Source: Isoetes taiwanensis (taxonomy: Eukaryota; Streptophyta; Lycopodiopsida; Isoetales; Isoetaceae). From it: a DNA stretch of 64,000 nucleotides. The translations under genes were made by a program, and so were the position numbers. Positions 9,815 through 21,414 of this stretch are shown in pieces. The stretch lies in NCBI GenBank assembly GCA_021234155.1, contig JAJEKV010000004.1:7010109-7074108 (forward strand). Direction: 5' to 3'. Positions within the stretch are counted from its first letter, which is position 1, and every line of letters begins with the position of its first letter. The notes under the pieces were generated by a model. It was not told the DNA's origin. It saw only the letters and a list, made by a program, of their open reading frames with translations, and did not search any database.

Positions 9815-10044
9815 TATTTTGAGCATGATTGTTGTGTGCTAACATGTATGTACGCTTCCACTGTATAGGATTCCTATGGAGGACGTGGGACGAATGACAC
9901 CTCCGTGTTCCTCGCCCGGACACTTGGCCATCCCAAGTGGTCCGAGTTAGACGGAGGGCCCTTCCATGGTGATGTAGTCGCCACGGGAGGGGAATTCCTG
10001 TGTTTATACGATGGGAGTATCGTATAGATTCTGGGAGCGTCACA
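9815..10044 (+). repeat. 5' LTR of element A, right part
   Basis: Resumes the LTR after LINE-1, beginning with the second target-duplication copy (9815-9833), and ends GGGAGCGTCACA at 10044. It aligns base for base with the 3' LTR end (21185-21414), including the CGTATAGATTCTGGGAG block. Confidence 0.88.
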
Positions 10045-10045
10045 G

Positions 10046-10057
10046 TGGTATCAGAGC
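10046..10057 (+). promoter_or_regulatory. Primer binding site, initiator tRNA-Met
   Basis: TGGTATCAGAGC lies one base inside the LTR end and is the classic plant retrotransposon primer site complementary to initiator tRNA-Met. Confidence 0.92.
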
Positions 10058-10690
10058 ATGGTTTTGGTAGACCAAATCGTTGCACTGGCCACAGTCTAAC
10101 TCGTTAGGTTGGAAAGACTTCGTTTTAGGTTAAACTACCCCAACTCTATAGTTAGCAGGTGGGTTGACCTAGTTATGGGAGGACTAAGCTAGTTGGGCAG
10201 GAAGGTGAATTAGAAGGGTAAGTAAATTAAGTTGTGGAGAAAAGAGATCTCTTGATTCCAAGGGCCATAACTTTCTTTAGGTAACTCGGATGGACGAGAT
10301 TTTTGTACCAACACGTCGGGAACGGTCCAATTACCTTAGGGACACTAGCACCCAGCATTAAAATGGCAACAGCAGGGCCCAGAAGCTTAGAGTGTGCCGC
10401 TTTCATTTTGGCGTCTTAGAATTCGAAAAGAAACACATATCTTGCTAGCGGCGCATCCGTATAAAAATGCGTATCTCTGCCATATAAATTTTTCTTTAAA
10501 AAAAAGTTTTGAAAAAAAAAATGAAAAGTGATGGTTAATTTTTTTTTTGGTCTTCTTTTTTATCCTTCCGCCTAGCGCCTTCGCCTCGTCCGCCATAGCC
10601 GCCAGAGAGAAGCTTGCCTCCCCCACCCCTGCGCTTGACTTCCGCCACTACTGCTCTACCAGTGCCTCCTTCCCAACTTCGTCCACACCC

Positions 10691-11510
10691 ATGAACATGG
10701 CTTGAACCAGAGGTTACATGAGCTATGGTAACATCAACGTTCCTCAAATATTTGCTGAGCTCGGTTAACAACTTGCTAGCGACCCCGCTAAGGTGGAGCT
10801 ACTCTTGACTGAGCTCGTGCAACGGTTCATCACTGGGCATAGGGTCCCCTACCCTATTTTCCATCTGTCCGAGCACTTCCCGTTGAAACTCAACCTCCTA
10901 TAGCAACCCTGCACACTGGTCGAACAGCCTGACCAAGTCTTGATGCTCGTCAAGTTCTACCCTCCCTCGTGTGTGGAGGTTCTCGAGGATGAGGCCATCC
11001 GGGTAGAGGCCGAGAGAATTGGAGAACTTGCCCGAGGAGACGATACCCGGGAGATGGAGAGGGGAGACCCGAAGATCCGGGGGTTTGAATATGTCTACCT
11101 GGGAAATGGGCGAGCCATTATAGATGGGAATCCCTTCAACCTTCCCCCCTACCAGTATGACGAGGCCACCTAGAGCTATTTGGGGTGAAGTTCCGTCATA
11201 CCTCACAGTGGATCGCCTGATAGCCATTCAGTTGGATATGCAGGCCAGGCCAGACAGGTATTATGTTGAGCTGTTGAGAAGGGTCATTGCTCGCTGCCTC
11301 ACAGAGGTGGAAGAGCACGTGGAAGCTGCCTATGCTGCACAGCAAGAAGCAGAGCGGGACGATTAGTAGCGGCAAGCCGAAGAGCTTGCCAAGCAGAGTC
11401 AGGATCAGCAGCAGGCCTAACAAAACCCAGAGTAGAATACGCAGCGGGCTCCCGACCAGACTGAGACCCCTGTTCTGAAACGGAGGCGGAAGTCTACTCC
11501 AATGGTACCA
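10691..11510 (+). pseudogene. Pre-gag ORF A of element A, unknown
   Basis: From ATG 10691 one frame runs on with stops at 10703, in ELG*QLAS and in LNLL*QPC, then reads PDQVLMLVKFYPPSCVEVL and GFEYVYLGNGRAIIDGNPF to a stop at 11171. The next frame carries YLTVDRLIAIQLDMQARP and a Glu/Gln-rich helix EEHVEAAYAAQQEAERDD, then RQAEELAKQSQDQQQA and a basic KRRRKS. Together this looks like a decayed protein of about 270 residues. I do not recognise it. It is placed between primer site and gag, where such elements usually have only a leader. Confidence 0.45.
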
Positions 11511-12775
11511 AGATAGAGAGCACTGGGACCCTCAAGTCCCATAATAAGCTCGAAATATCGCCAAAAGGCTATTTTTTTAGAAATTTGCATTTTTTGTCAC
11601 TACTGTTGAGTAGGATCAAGTAGGAGTGATGCCAATAAAATATCGCCCCCTTGTCTACAAAATTTTCTCCCTCCACTCATAAGTTAGCCTACGTCACTTA
11701 AAAAAATGAAAAAACCATGCATGTTACATGGATCTCATGATCCGACTCCAACATCCAGGCATGCAATCCTGGAGTATTTTTGCTTTTTGTCTGTTGTTTA
11801 TCCATTCTTAAAAAGATGACTAAAATCAAATCGGTTTGTGCTTGCCCATCATAATATGCAATTATGCCTCGACTGATTTTGTGTAGTTGTTGTTGTGTAG
11901 CCCTTAGTGTGGAGCTATTGAGATTTACAATCAGAAGGGGGCTACGAGGTATGTTGTAGAGTAGTTATAGTTGGTTTGCTTACTCATGTTATCAGAATAC
12001 TTGCCCTCTTGATTTGGTTATGAGGCAATTGATTTTCTTACATTTTGGAGCAATCATACCTTCTCTTGGCAATCAATTTTTTTCTATTTTTTGTTATCAT
12101 GATTATTTCTATGTGCATGCAACCAATCTAGGTAATACATGATGTATATGATTGCTTGTCTCCTGTATATTAATTATCAACTGCTTAGTTCAATTGTTGC
12201 ACAGACATCCTTATGACATGATCAAACTCTTCAAATTGGTGATGAATGATGTTAAATATCGTGGTAGAAATCTAGGATTTAGGCACCAATGTCTTTCGAT
12301 TGCGGGATTAGACCATTACCTTGTTTTTCTAATGGCGGATTATCTAGTCATTTAGAAAATACAACATCTAAGCATTTTATCGCTCAATTAGTGTCATAAT
12401 GAAGGTAAATTTAGGGTCCAATAAGAATTAATGCCTTAGGATACTATTAGATGGGTGCAATTTACATTTTTATTGTTGACACTAATCATCTTGTCTTATT
12501 CTTATTCTTTCTCTTATGAAGACACATATGCCAATGCCTGGTAACATGTATATTCATTATGTGAGCATTACGCTTACAACTGTATACGGACATAACAAAT
12601 ATTTATTGTAGACCCAAATTTCACTTGAGAAAAAAATATATATTTCATCGCATGATGGATGAAAGATTCGCCAAGGTTGCTACAACTCAAATTGAAGCCC
12701 GAAACAAAATCGCCAACATAACTAATGGAAAAAAGTTAAGATTCGCCTCACATTCTAAATTACACCTATGAAGAT
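11511..12775. other. AT-rich stretch inside pre-gag region, no gene seen
   Basis: No ORF of note, and low-GC sequence with several poly-T runs. GAAATATCGCC occurs at its left edge (about 11550) and AAAATATCGCCCCC at 11637. It separates ORF A from ORFs B to D and may be an intron or a later insertion; neither could be shown. Confidence 0.3.
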
Positions 12776-13168
12776 TTGGGCTTAAGGGCTACCCTGGTCC
12801 CATTCGACCTCCTTCAGCCCTTTTTGCTCCAAAACATGGACATTATCACCAACATGCAGGCCCACCCAGATTATGCAATCTTCCTTGAGTTCTATATTCA
12901 AGAGATGGTACCCCTCTGCATCCCCATAGGGGATCCACCCCAACTCTACTTAGAGAGGGCCATTGTGCGAGAAATGTTGGGACGCGACTCTCATGCCTCC
13001 AATATTCTCAGGGGGAAGCTCAGATGGGGCAGGAAGCCGGCCGTCCTGATGCATGAGGGCCAGCAGTACTTCGAAGTGAATTTTGCACTGGCTATACTCA
13101 TGGACCAGTACGTGGACGACGAAATTTTTCCTGTAGAGAAGGGCAAGGCGCCAGAACTCTCTGATTGA
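12776..13168 (+). pseudogene. Pre-gag ORF B of element A, unknown
   Basis: An open frame without an early ATG (first Met well inside), containing QPFLLQNMDIITNMQAHPDY, PIGDPPQLYLERAIVREML and EVNFALAILMDQYVDDEIFP. The composition is that of a real globular protein. No zinc, protease or polymerase motif is visible. GTGGAGACAATTAG occurs twice (13170 and 13213) right after its end. Confidence 0.4.
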
Positions 13169-13212
13169 GTGGAGACAATTAGTCCCATCTGGAGGCGCCA
13201 GAACTTCGTCCG

Positions 13213-13800
13213 GTGGAGACAATTAGCAGAACAGATGCCTTTACACCGAAATCAGGAGGTACGGCTTACTGGCTTGGATGCCCTCCCGGTTATCCATCAT
13301 CAGGGCTAGGAATACCTAATATCATGTGGACGTACTATGTAGTTGCTGACCTTAAGGCCAAGAGAAAGACACACATGTTATATGAGCTCGCCGAGTACTG
13401 CATGGATGACTTCATCGACTTTACGCCAGCCGACCTTCTAGCGGAGGTACATCAGTTACTCCAGTTCCATCAGGACACCATCGAGCCAGCTGACACCCTC
13501 TTGAGGCTGTAAGACCTTATGTTGCAAGAGCCCCCATCCCAGCCGCCTGAGGAAGCTTTTATCGCTATGGGACCCCACGTCCCAAATATTAACATGGTGG
13601 ATATTCCTTCAGAATCTGATGAAGAAGGAGAAGATCTTTATAATAGTAGGGAACATTTGAAGGAAGAGAAGCAGGAACTTGACGAAGAAGAGGCCGCCAT
13701 GGACATCGACAAAGAAGTAGCTACCCCAGTCACCCCAGATGTTAGCGCTTTAGGAAATCATCTTACATGCTTCTTCCTTTCAGCTTTCAAGCAGGGATAG
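13213..13800 (+). pseudogene. Pre-gag ORF C of element A, unknown, one stop
   Basis: A single frame with one TAA (13510-13512). The first half has YYVVADLKAKRKTHMLYELA and YCMDDFIDFTPADLLAEV. The second half is very acidic (SESDEEGEDLYN, EEKQELDEEEAAMDID). The frame closes shortly after a TTCTTCCTTTCAG acceptor-like sequence at 13771-13783. Function unknown. Confidence 0.42.
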
Positions 13801-14125
13801 GGCCCTCTTTGTGGCACAGAACCTAGCCCCAGAGGCAGAAGCATTATGGTGGGCGCTCCATGCGTTGTCCACCTTGGCTGGCCATAAGAAGCTCCCATAT
13901 CGCACATTCACATATGTGCTTGTGCGGCGGGACTTCGCTTTGACCGTTTTAAGGCAGGATATAGCGCCATGGATGAGCATGAAGCTCCTTGTGGCCGCTC
14001 CTTTGGCCACGGCTTATCCTCCAGAGATTGCTTCCATCACGGCCTACACCATCAGCCCAGGGATTACCCTACTTCGGCACCGTCAGCCACCTCCGACGCC
14101 GATGGATCAGGATGCCAGTGTATAG
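13784..14125 (+). pseudogene. Pre-gag ORF D of element A, unknown
   Basis: A different frame from ORF C, opening exactly after the acceptor-like AG at 13783: SRDRALFVAQNLAPEAEALW, then RTFTYVLVRRDFALTVLRQD and a Pro-rich tail ending DQDASV. No ATG at the start, which would fit a downstream exon. Not recognised. Confidence 0.4.
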
Positions 14126-14778
14126 CCTTCAGCCATTACGATATATGTATTATTTATATAAACATTCGTATGCCATTTTTAATACAAATTTTGGTATTCT
14201 TATATTGATTGTCTCTTTCTGATAAATCCCTTGTGCATAGATTATAAGTCATTGATTGTGCATCTATTGTGGGGTCTATTATAGGGACAAGTATGCCACA
14301 TTATATCACTAAGGGGTGGGAAATTGTCACGCTTCTTGGGGATAAAGCCGTCCACAACTTGCGACGCACTATGCAAAGGAGTTGGTCCTATTGGGATAAC
14401 ACATACGAGGAAGCACTCTTCGATGTGGATAATCACCTTTGGGAACTTTATTGGGCAATGAACAATTTATTCAATCTCTTGATCATAAGCCCGACCATAT
14501 GGAGTACCAGGATATCATTCTCCAGGCGTGGCACAAGTATAATTTACTATGGCCAGTAAGAAATAGAACCCTTTATTCGATATTGAATCCACTTACATCT
14601 CCAGTTGACTATACTTATGTATAAACGTCTTCTGTAAATAAAATTTCACATTTTGTTCGCTCGTTCGGGCATTATGCTCAATGTAACATTAAGTTCTACG
14701 TTAAGATCAAGTATTTCCTTTTTAATGATCTTATTATAACAATGTATGAAATGTTGTGCATATTTTTATCTATATTAG
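14126..14778. other. Spacer before gag with weak ORF and poly(A)-signal-like site
   Basis: Holds a short frame (14269-14559) with HYITKGWEIVTLLGDKAVHN and ALFDVDNHLWELYWAMNN, protein-like but unplaced. There is an AATAAA at about 14637. At the right edge stands a pyrimidine-rich TTTTTATCTATATTAG acceptor-like site ending at 14778, just where gag-like coding starts. Confidence 0.3.
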
Positions 14779-15931
14779 ACGGTGCACGTCCCCCTCCATG
14801 GGCGACACCTGTGCAACCTGGTCGTCTCACCCAAGCGCATGAGCTCATACTTATGAAGCGTCAGCTTACTGAGCTCCAAGCTTATGTACTTCATAACAAT
14901 CCACCACCAGCACTGCAGGAGTATGGCCCTGAGATCCCTGCTAGCGAACCAGCAACCATCACCACCTGCACCAATACCTGCTCCGGCTACATCCACCCGT
15001 TCGAAGCATACACGGACCAGTCCATCATCTGTTGACAGTTCTGAATCGTCTGAGTCGTCAGAATCCTCTGAGTTAACAGATGATCATGCAAAATCCAAGC
15101 AGAAGGATTACCAGAAAACTGTAGACTTTGCCATTGCCAGCATTTAGAAGAACCATAAATTGGCTCAGTTCTCAGGTAAGACCAGGTCGGGTGTGGATGC
15201 CGAATCCTGGTTAGATGAGATACATGAGTTCAAAAAATCCTATGTAATGACAGAAAAGGATATTGGCAAGGTTGCCACCACAACCTCACAGGGTCAGCCC
15301 GTATTTTTGTGCCCGCTCTCATGGACTGACTCGAGGCATGTGCCGATATAAGGTTTTTGCCAAAGCTTTCAAATCTCACTATGTCCCTAGAGCTCATTGC
15401 TGCCAACAGATTCGAACTTTCTACCATCTGGAACAAAAGAATATGACAGTCTAGGCATACACAGATGAGTTCATGAGGTTACGATTGTATGTTCCTGAAA
15501 TAAATGAACGCTGGGCAGTTGAGGAGTACATCGAGGGGTTATCCCCTACTCTCAGGAAGATGGTTCGAGCTATTGATCCCAAAACAGTGGCAGAAGCTGG
15601 AGCTAAGGCTCTTAGCTTGGAGGAAGACACTCCTAAGCAGCTCTTAGCTTGGAGGAAGACACTCCTAAGTACCAGCCACCACAGCCCTCTACCTTTGGTC
15701 AGAACCGGAGCTATACACCGTAACGGCTCACCTAGCCCTGGACCTCTTTCGTCAGCTGGGTATCAGAAACAAGATAAGAAAGTTTTGTTCACGGTCCCAG
15801 ATAAGTCTACTAGTATCACGGGAGTTGTCTGAGACATTCTTCAGGCAATTTCAAAGGAGGCTCATGAGCAGTTACGAAGAGACAAAGCATGTTATCGATG
15901 TTTTCGTCTGGGACATCGTATGCGGGAATGC
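14779..15931 (+). pseudogene. gag: gag of element A
   Basis: Gag-like reading: RLTQAHELILMKRQLTELQA, a Ser-rich linker (SSESSESSESSELTDD), the capsid core LAQFSGKTRSGVDAESWLDE, then ERWAVEEYIEGLSPTLRKMV. It ends with a canonical CCHC knuckle CYRCFRLGHRMREC at 15890-15931. It is broken by frame changes near 14965 and 15290, by TAG codons at CAG-like positions, and by a 32-bp tandem duplication (15609-15640 repeated at 15641-15672) that shifts the frame. The first Met of this frame is well inside, so the true start may be on an upstream exon. Confidence 0.75.
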
Positions 15932-16417
15932 CCATACATTACCCAGGCTGCCCAAGCTGCTCTTGCTGAAGTAGATTGGGAAGTTGTCATAGGCCCAACT
16001 GAACTGGAGAACGTTGATGATGACCAGGCACCAGACTATATACAAGGTGAGTCTCACATTTATGCTGCTATTCAGACAGGCCAAGCAGATAGTCAACCTT
16101 CTATCATATCCACCATTGGCCAGGTAGACCATAAACCCTTTATTATTCTTATCGACACGGGTAGTACGCACAATTTTGCCTCGCCTAAAATGGCAGAAGC
16201 TCTACAGCTGACTCCCTTGAAGTCAAAGCCATGTCCAGTGACGTTGGCTAGTGGGGCCGTACGCCATCCACAGGGTCGACGCATCAATTTGAACATTCAG
16301 TTGCCAGGAGCACCCGTTGCTCTATGGGCTGAGATCATAAATATTGGTCGTTATGATCTGATTGTGGGTATGGAATTCTTGGCCGATATCAAGGCAAACA
16401 TTGATTGTGAAAAGTGA
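15932..16417 (+). pseudogene. pol: Protease region of element A
   Basis: Continues the frame of the zinc knuckle. The catalytic motif FIILIDTGSTHNFASPKMAE has Asp at 16153-16155, and YDLIVGMEFLADIKANIDC is the second conserved block. This is a textbook chromoviral retropepsin of normal spacing. The frame stops at TGA 16415-16417, and the same frame continues as EVTFNAANGARITIADN. Confidence 0.82.
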
Positions 16418-16599
16418 GAAGTCACCTTTAACGCAGCTAATGGAGCACGAATAACCATCGCAGATAACCCGATTATTCCAATTATGCAGTGTATTTCATT
16501 GCATCAGTTGGATAAAGCCATCAGGAAGTATCATGTTGCTTGTATTGTTCGGCTTACCTCAGTAGACGCAAAGCCTAAATAGGAGGAAGTTATTGAAGC

Positions 16600-17450
16600 T
16601 TGCCCCTGGCAATAGCAGCCGTGCTTCTGGAATATCACAACCTCTTTCCAGATGAGATTCATAGGTTGCCACCTTTTCGAGGCATGGAATGTGAAATTAC
16701 CTTAGAACCAGGCACTAAGCCTATCAGTAAGGCTCCATATAGAATGAGTACATCTGAATTAACGGAGCTTAAGAAACAGTTGCAAGAACTTCTTAATTTG
16801 GGGTTCATTCGACCAAATGTATCACCCTTTGGTGCACCTATTTTGTTTGTCAAGAAGAAGGATGATACTTTAAGGATGTGCATTGATTACAGGCAACTGA
16901 ACAAGCACACGTTTAAGAATCGGTATGCCTTACTGTATGCCAATGATTTGACATATCAATTACAAGGAGCTAAGTATCTCACAAAGATTGATCTTCGCTC
17001 AGGATATCACCAGATAAGAATTAAGGAGGATGACATCCATAAGTCCGCATTCCGGGCATGCTATGGGCATTATGAGTTCACTTTATGCCATTTGGGCTAA
17101 CTAATGCTCCTGCCACCCTCATGAGGTTGATGAACGATGTTTTCTACAAGTATCTCGATGACTTTGTCATCATATTCTTCGATGATATCATCATATACAG
17201 CAAAACCTTAGAGGACCATATACGTCATCTTCGGTTGGCCTTGTAGAAGTTGTGTCGTCATCAACTTTATGCTAAGTTCTCCAAGTGTAGATTTGCAACC
17301 ACCAAAGTTGATTTCTTGGGACATATTGTTTCTGCGGAGGGAATAGCCACAGATCCAGCAAGCGGTAAAAGATTGGCCGATCCCAACAAATGTGTCAGAG
17401 GTCTGCAGCTTTCTAGGGTTGGCAGGATATTACTGCAAGTTTGTTAGAGA
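16600..17450 (+). pseudogene. pol: Reverse transcriptase of element A
   Basis: RT fingers and palm: [59 protein letters not shown] (first catalytic Asp), then after a one-base frameshift [20 protein letters not shown] and [19 protein letters not shown] (the DD pair), followed by [18 protein letters not shown]. Stops at 17098-17100 and 17245-17247. Synthesises element DNA from RNA in intact relatives; inactive here. Confidence 0.85.
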
Positions 17451-17880
17451 TTTTGCTAAGCTTGCCGCACCTCTTACGGGCCTTACAAAACATGAGAAGG
17501 TTAGGGATTGGATGGCATATTGGAAGGACAAGGTCCAGGCCTAATTTCAATCATTGAAAGATGCATTGCCGACCGCTCCAGTTCTCACCTTGCTGGATCC
17601 TCAGAAGGATAAGTGGGTTGCCATAGATGCTAGCAAGATAACTATCGGTGGGGTACTAATGCAGGAGGGTAGGGTGATCGCCTATGATTGCAGGAAGATG
17701 AATGAGGCAGAACAGCATTACCCCACGCATGACCAAGAATTACTTACCGTCGTGTGTGCCTTGCATATCTGGAGGCATTATTTACTTGGGAAACGATTCC
17801 AGGATGGAGTTTCTGGAAGAGTGTGATTTTGAAGTAGTCTATAAGCCGGGCAAGCATAATGTGGTTGCTGGCGCACTTTC
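17451..17880 (+). pseudogene. pol: RNase H of element A, internally deleted
   Basis: ALPTAPVLTLLDPQKDKW, AIDASKITIGGVLMQEGRV (catalytic Asp) and [19 protein letters not shown] (catalytic Glu) are present. Compared with element B, about 70 bases after KRFQ are missing, removing [10 protein letters not shown] with the next catalytic Asp. The frame then resumes at MEFLEECDFEVVYKPGKHN. Confidence 0.8.
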
Positions 17881-18960
17881 CATGCATCTATTGGTTACTT
17901 GAACGCATTGTAATGCTATTTCCATGCTCTCTAACGAGTTTGGTAAGCAGATACAACACACTCTTCCAACAGATCTGGACTTTCAGGAGATATGGCAAAT
18001 CCTATCCACGGAAGCCAGAACAGATAGGGAGAGGGAGGCTTTCTGCCATTATAAAAAGGAAGGTGATCTCTTCATTACAAGGATAAGTTATGTGTTCTTT
18101 AGGCGTCAGGAGTTTGTAAGCTCATTCTTCACGATACACATAACAGTCCGATAGCGGGGCACACAGGATTTATGAAGACATATTTCAAGATCCGTTCCAG
18201 CTAATTTTGGCCAGGCATGAAGAAACACATTGCCCGATACATTAAGCAATGTCAGGTATGTCAACAAACAAAGGCAGAACAATTGCGTATCCCAGGGGAA
18301 TTGCAACCCTTAGATGTGCCTAATGCAAAATGGAAAGTTATTACCATGGATTTCATTGAGGGGCTTCCGCGCACCTTAAGGGGCTTTGATGCCTTATTGG
18401 AGGTGGTCGATAAGCTTTCCAAAATGGTGCACTTTCTGCCATGTCGGACTACAGACACTACATTAGATACCGCCTTGTTATTCACAAAGGAAGTGTTTCG
18501 CCTTCACAGGATGCCCCGTATTGTTATATCGGACCGGGATCCTAAGTTTGTTGGTGCTTTTTGGAAGGATTTCTTTAGCACTATTCAAACTAAGCTTGCA
18601 ATATGCACAGCTTACCACCTGCAGACGGATGCCCAAACAGAGCGTACCAATCGCATAATCGAAGATATGCTACTCAACTATGTCTGGAACAAGCAATCCC
18701 AATGGGTAGATTATATCCATTTGGTGGAGTTTGCCTATAACAGCACTAGGCAGGGGTCTTCAAGGATGTCCCATTTCATGAGCAATTATGGTTACCAATA
18801 TTTTACTCCAAACACGTGGCATAATCTGGTTTCCAAGGTGGAAGTGTTCCAACAATTGCTTACAGACATGCAGGCCCTAGTCGAGGAAGTTCGAGGGTAT
18901 TTGCTAGTTGCCAGAGCCCGACAAAAAAGGCTTGCCGACTGACATCAGACGCCATGGGAA
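17881..18960 (+). pseudogene. pol: Integrase of element A
   Basis: A broken HHCC zinc module (HITVR region damaged; YIKQCQVCQQTKAEQLRI intact) precedes a good catalytic core: VITMDFIEGLPRTLRGFDAL with Asp at 18349-18351, [20 protein letters not shown] with the second Asp, and [18 protein letters not shown] with the Glu. The core is open from 18217 to 18942. A TAA in the zinc module (SS*FWPG) replaces a Tyr codon seen in element B. Confidence 0.85.
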
Positions 18961-19395
18961 TTCCAAGTTGGTGAGTCCGTATGGCTAAAAATCAAGGTCA
19001 AGCAAGCCAAGCTTAAAATTGGTAATTGTAAGAAACTTGCACCTAGATGGACAGGACCCTTTAAGACATTCGAAAGGATAGGTTCTCAGGCCTACTGGTT
19101 GAATCTACCCGCGCATTTGAAGGTCCATAAAGTCTTCCATGTGAGCCTTCTCAAGAAACATAACCCCGATCCAGAAGAGATTCTTGACACACCGGCGCTT
19201 CTGGAGATGACGGAAGATCAATTAGAGATAGTGCATGAGGCTCTCCTTGATCATGCATATAAGCAAACCCGCAGAACTCAAATCTTGCAGTATTTGATTA
19301 AGTGGGAACACTTACCGATGGAGGACGTAACCTGGGTTCTTAAAGCGGATTTGGACAAGACTTACCCAGACTTTATGTGGGAATGCCAGGGCTGA
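18961..19395 (+). pseudogene. pol: Integrase C-terminus with chromodomain, element A
   Basis: GPF/Y-type module KLAPRWTGPFKTFERIGSQA and LNLPAHLKVHKVFHVSLLKK, followed by a chromodomain: QILQYLIKWEHLPMEDVTWV and LDKTYPDFMW. Chromodomains steer integration towards marked heterochromatin, which defines chromoviruses. The stop is TGA 19393-19395. One upstream stop separates it from the catalytic core. Confidence 0.85.
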
Positions 19396-19964
19396 ACTAT
19401 TCAGGATGCGATCAACTCCCAACCCTAAGGGTAAGCATTGTGTTATGGGTCTGACCGGGATCATATGAGAGCGATCCGACATGGATCATTTAAGGGGCTA
19501 AGTTACATGCATCCTAGATGGGGAATTGGGCATATACGCATTCATGATAGGATGCATCCGTCTACGGCTATAATGGGAATATGGCCATTTCTTACGCCGA
19601 GACGACATGCAAGCCCTACGCATGATAGGATCCTTGCATTCATATTTCTTTTTTTTAAGGGGGTGGTCCCTTCAACCACACTATGTACTCTAATTCTGCA
19701 GGCCAGTAGCGCGTACTGATGTACTGCAGAAGAGCTTAGGCCTCAATCTGGGGCCACCCCTTGTTATTTGATTGTTATATGTGCTTCTATCTAAGTTTGT
19801 TGATATGGTATTTCTTGTCTACTGCTAAAGGACTTCGTCCTGCAATAATTTTATGTAATCCTGTATTATTTCAGCAAATAAAGTTATCTTTTATAACTTA
19901 ATTGTTTTTCTTCTAGCTAGACTAACTCTAATGCTGAGGACAACATTATTCCAAGGGCAGAGAA
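19396..19964 (+). other. 3' untranslated region and purine tract of element A
   Basis: No conserved coding. It contains an AATAAA at about 19877 and ends in the purine-rich AAGGGCAGAGAA (19953-19964) immediately before the LTR, the expected polypurine tract for plus-strand priming. Confidence 0.65.
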
Positions 19965-21414
19965 TGTGACGTTCCAGATATTTATATGCAATATGTATAC
20001 ATACTATGACACGTCACCAAGATATAAGTAGACCCTTAGGGGTCAATAGGGGATAACTTGGGCTAACCTAAAAGGGTTTCCTTTAGCTATGCTAAAATAT
20101 TAGGGGATAATTAACCTAATTAGGCTAATTAGGTTATTAATTAGTTAAAGCCAACCATTAGGACAATGTTACCTGGCCCAACTCGATTGGCCAAGGGGGA
20201 CTTGCCAAGTTTAGAGGGCAAATTGGGGTCCTACCCCCATTTCTGCCCAAATCGATTTGGGGAGAGCGGAGGAAGGAGGAGCCACCAACTGTTGTGACCA
20301 GACTTGAGGAACGGAAGTCCTTCGTGACAATGGCTCCAGCCAAGAGACCGGTTAATCCCTAGATAGTCCGTGCTTCAGCTAACACTTCATTGATTAGATG
20401 GAATGGTTAATTTCTCTCTTATGTGTTACTATGATGATGATGAATACTTTGATTGTGATTGTGTTCTCTCTTCTGTTCCTCCTGTCTGCCTGGGGTTAAG
20501 GGGCGGGTAGAGACCTGAAAGCTTCCTAGAAGTAGAGACATTTCTAGCTAGAACCCTTAAGACCTAGCAAATGCGGCCTATGCACAAGACCCCACCTGGC
20601 TATAGATGATATACCGTGATTCAGCACCAGACAACGGCTGCGATGGTGAAATGGGGGTGGGGTCTTGCCTAGCGTGGCTACAAGACTTCTACAGTGTGCT
20701 CGACTTACAGTCGGTCCTCGCATTGGGGCCAGGTATGGGTCCGATACCTCCTGGGTTGCAAGAAACATGCCTATATGGACGTCATGGGCTCGATGGGTGC
20801 GCTGAGGCAGCCTATGGATTTTGGGAGGTTTAAGTTGGGTACGGATGCGGGGGTCGCTAAGGAGGCACGAATTCTCTAGTACACCCAGGGATCCGTCGTG
20901 GTCGAGAAGGGGACACCTCTCTGACCTGCCTCATCAGACCGGGGAGATGTAACCCAGAGTAGTCTCATAGGGTGATTCCATGGGATTGCGTCTCCAGAAG
21001 TTGTATGCCAGCCAACGCCATGTTACACCTCTGTCTGCTGATATCTTGAGGCCCTGACCATCAGTCGACCCCCATGGAGTTTGAGCCCGGGGTAGAGCCT
21101 TACTTATGGTATATTGCTATGTATCATGTGTTGTATTGCTATTTAGGTGATGATGATGGATGGGCCACCCTTCGTGGCGGTATATTATTTTAAGCATGAT
21201 TGTTGTGTGCTAACATGTATGTACGCTTCCGCTGTATAGAATTCCCATAGAGGACGTGGGACGAATGACACCTCCGTGTTCCTCGCCCGGACACTTGGCC
21301 ATCCCCGTGGTCCGAGTTAGACGGAGGGCCCTTCCACGGTGATGTAGTCGCCAAGGGAGGGGGATTCCCATATTTATACAATGGGAGTATCGTATAGATT
21401 CTGGGAGCGTCACA
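19965..21414 (+). repeat. 3' LTR of element A
   Basis: 1450 bases from TGTGACGTTCCAG to GGGAGCGTCACA, with 7-base inverted ends TGTGACG/CGTCACA. The right two thirds match the 5' LTR. Element B's LTR (50044-51624) has the same termini and shared central blocks but is clearly diverged. Confidence 0.9.

Larger units (their letters stand above)
2823..21414 (+). mobile_element. Chromovirus (Ty3/gypsy) element A, nested and decayed
   Basis: A long plus-strand gypsy element: partial 5' LTR (2823-3677 plus 9815-10044), tRNA-iMet primer site, about 4.7 kb of pre-gag sequence, gag, protease, RT, RNase H, integrase, chromodomain, purine tract and full 3' LTR (19965-21414). The LTR termini are TGTGACG...CGTCACA. 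Subtracting LINE-1 leaves about 12.4 kb, long for a chromovirus because of the pre-gag region. Numerous stops and frameshifts show it is dead. The left end of the 5' LTR is missing where the Tat-like element abuts. Element B at 47-51.6 kb is a relative in both pol and LTR. Confidence 0.85.
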
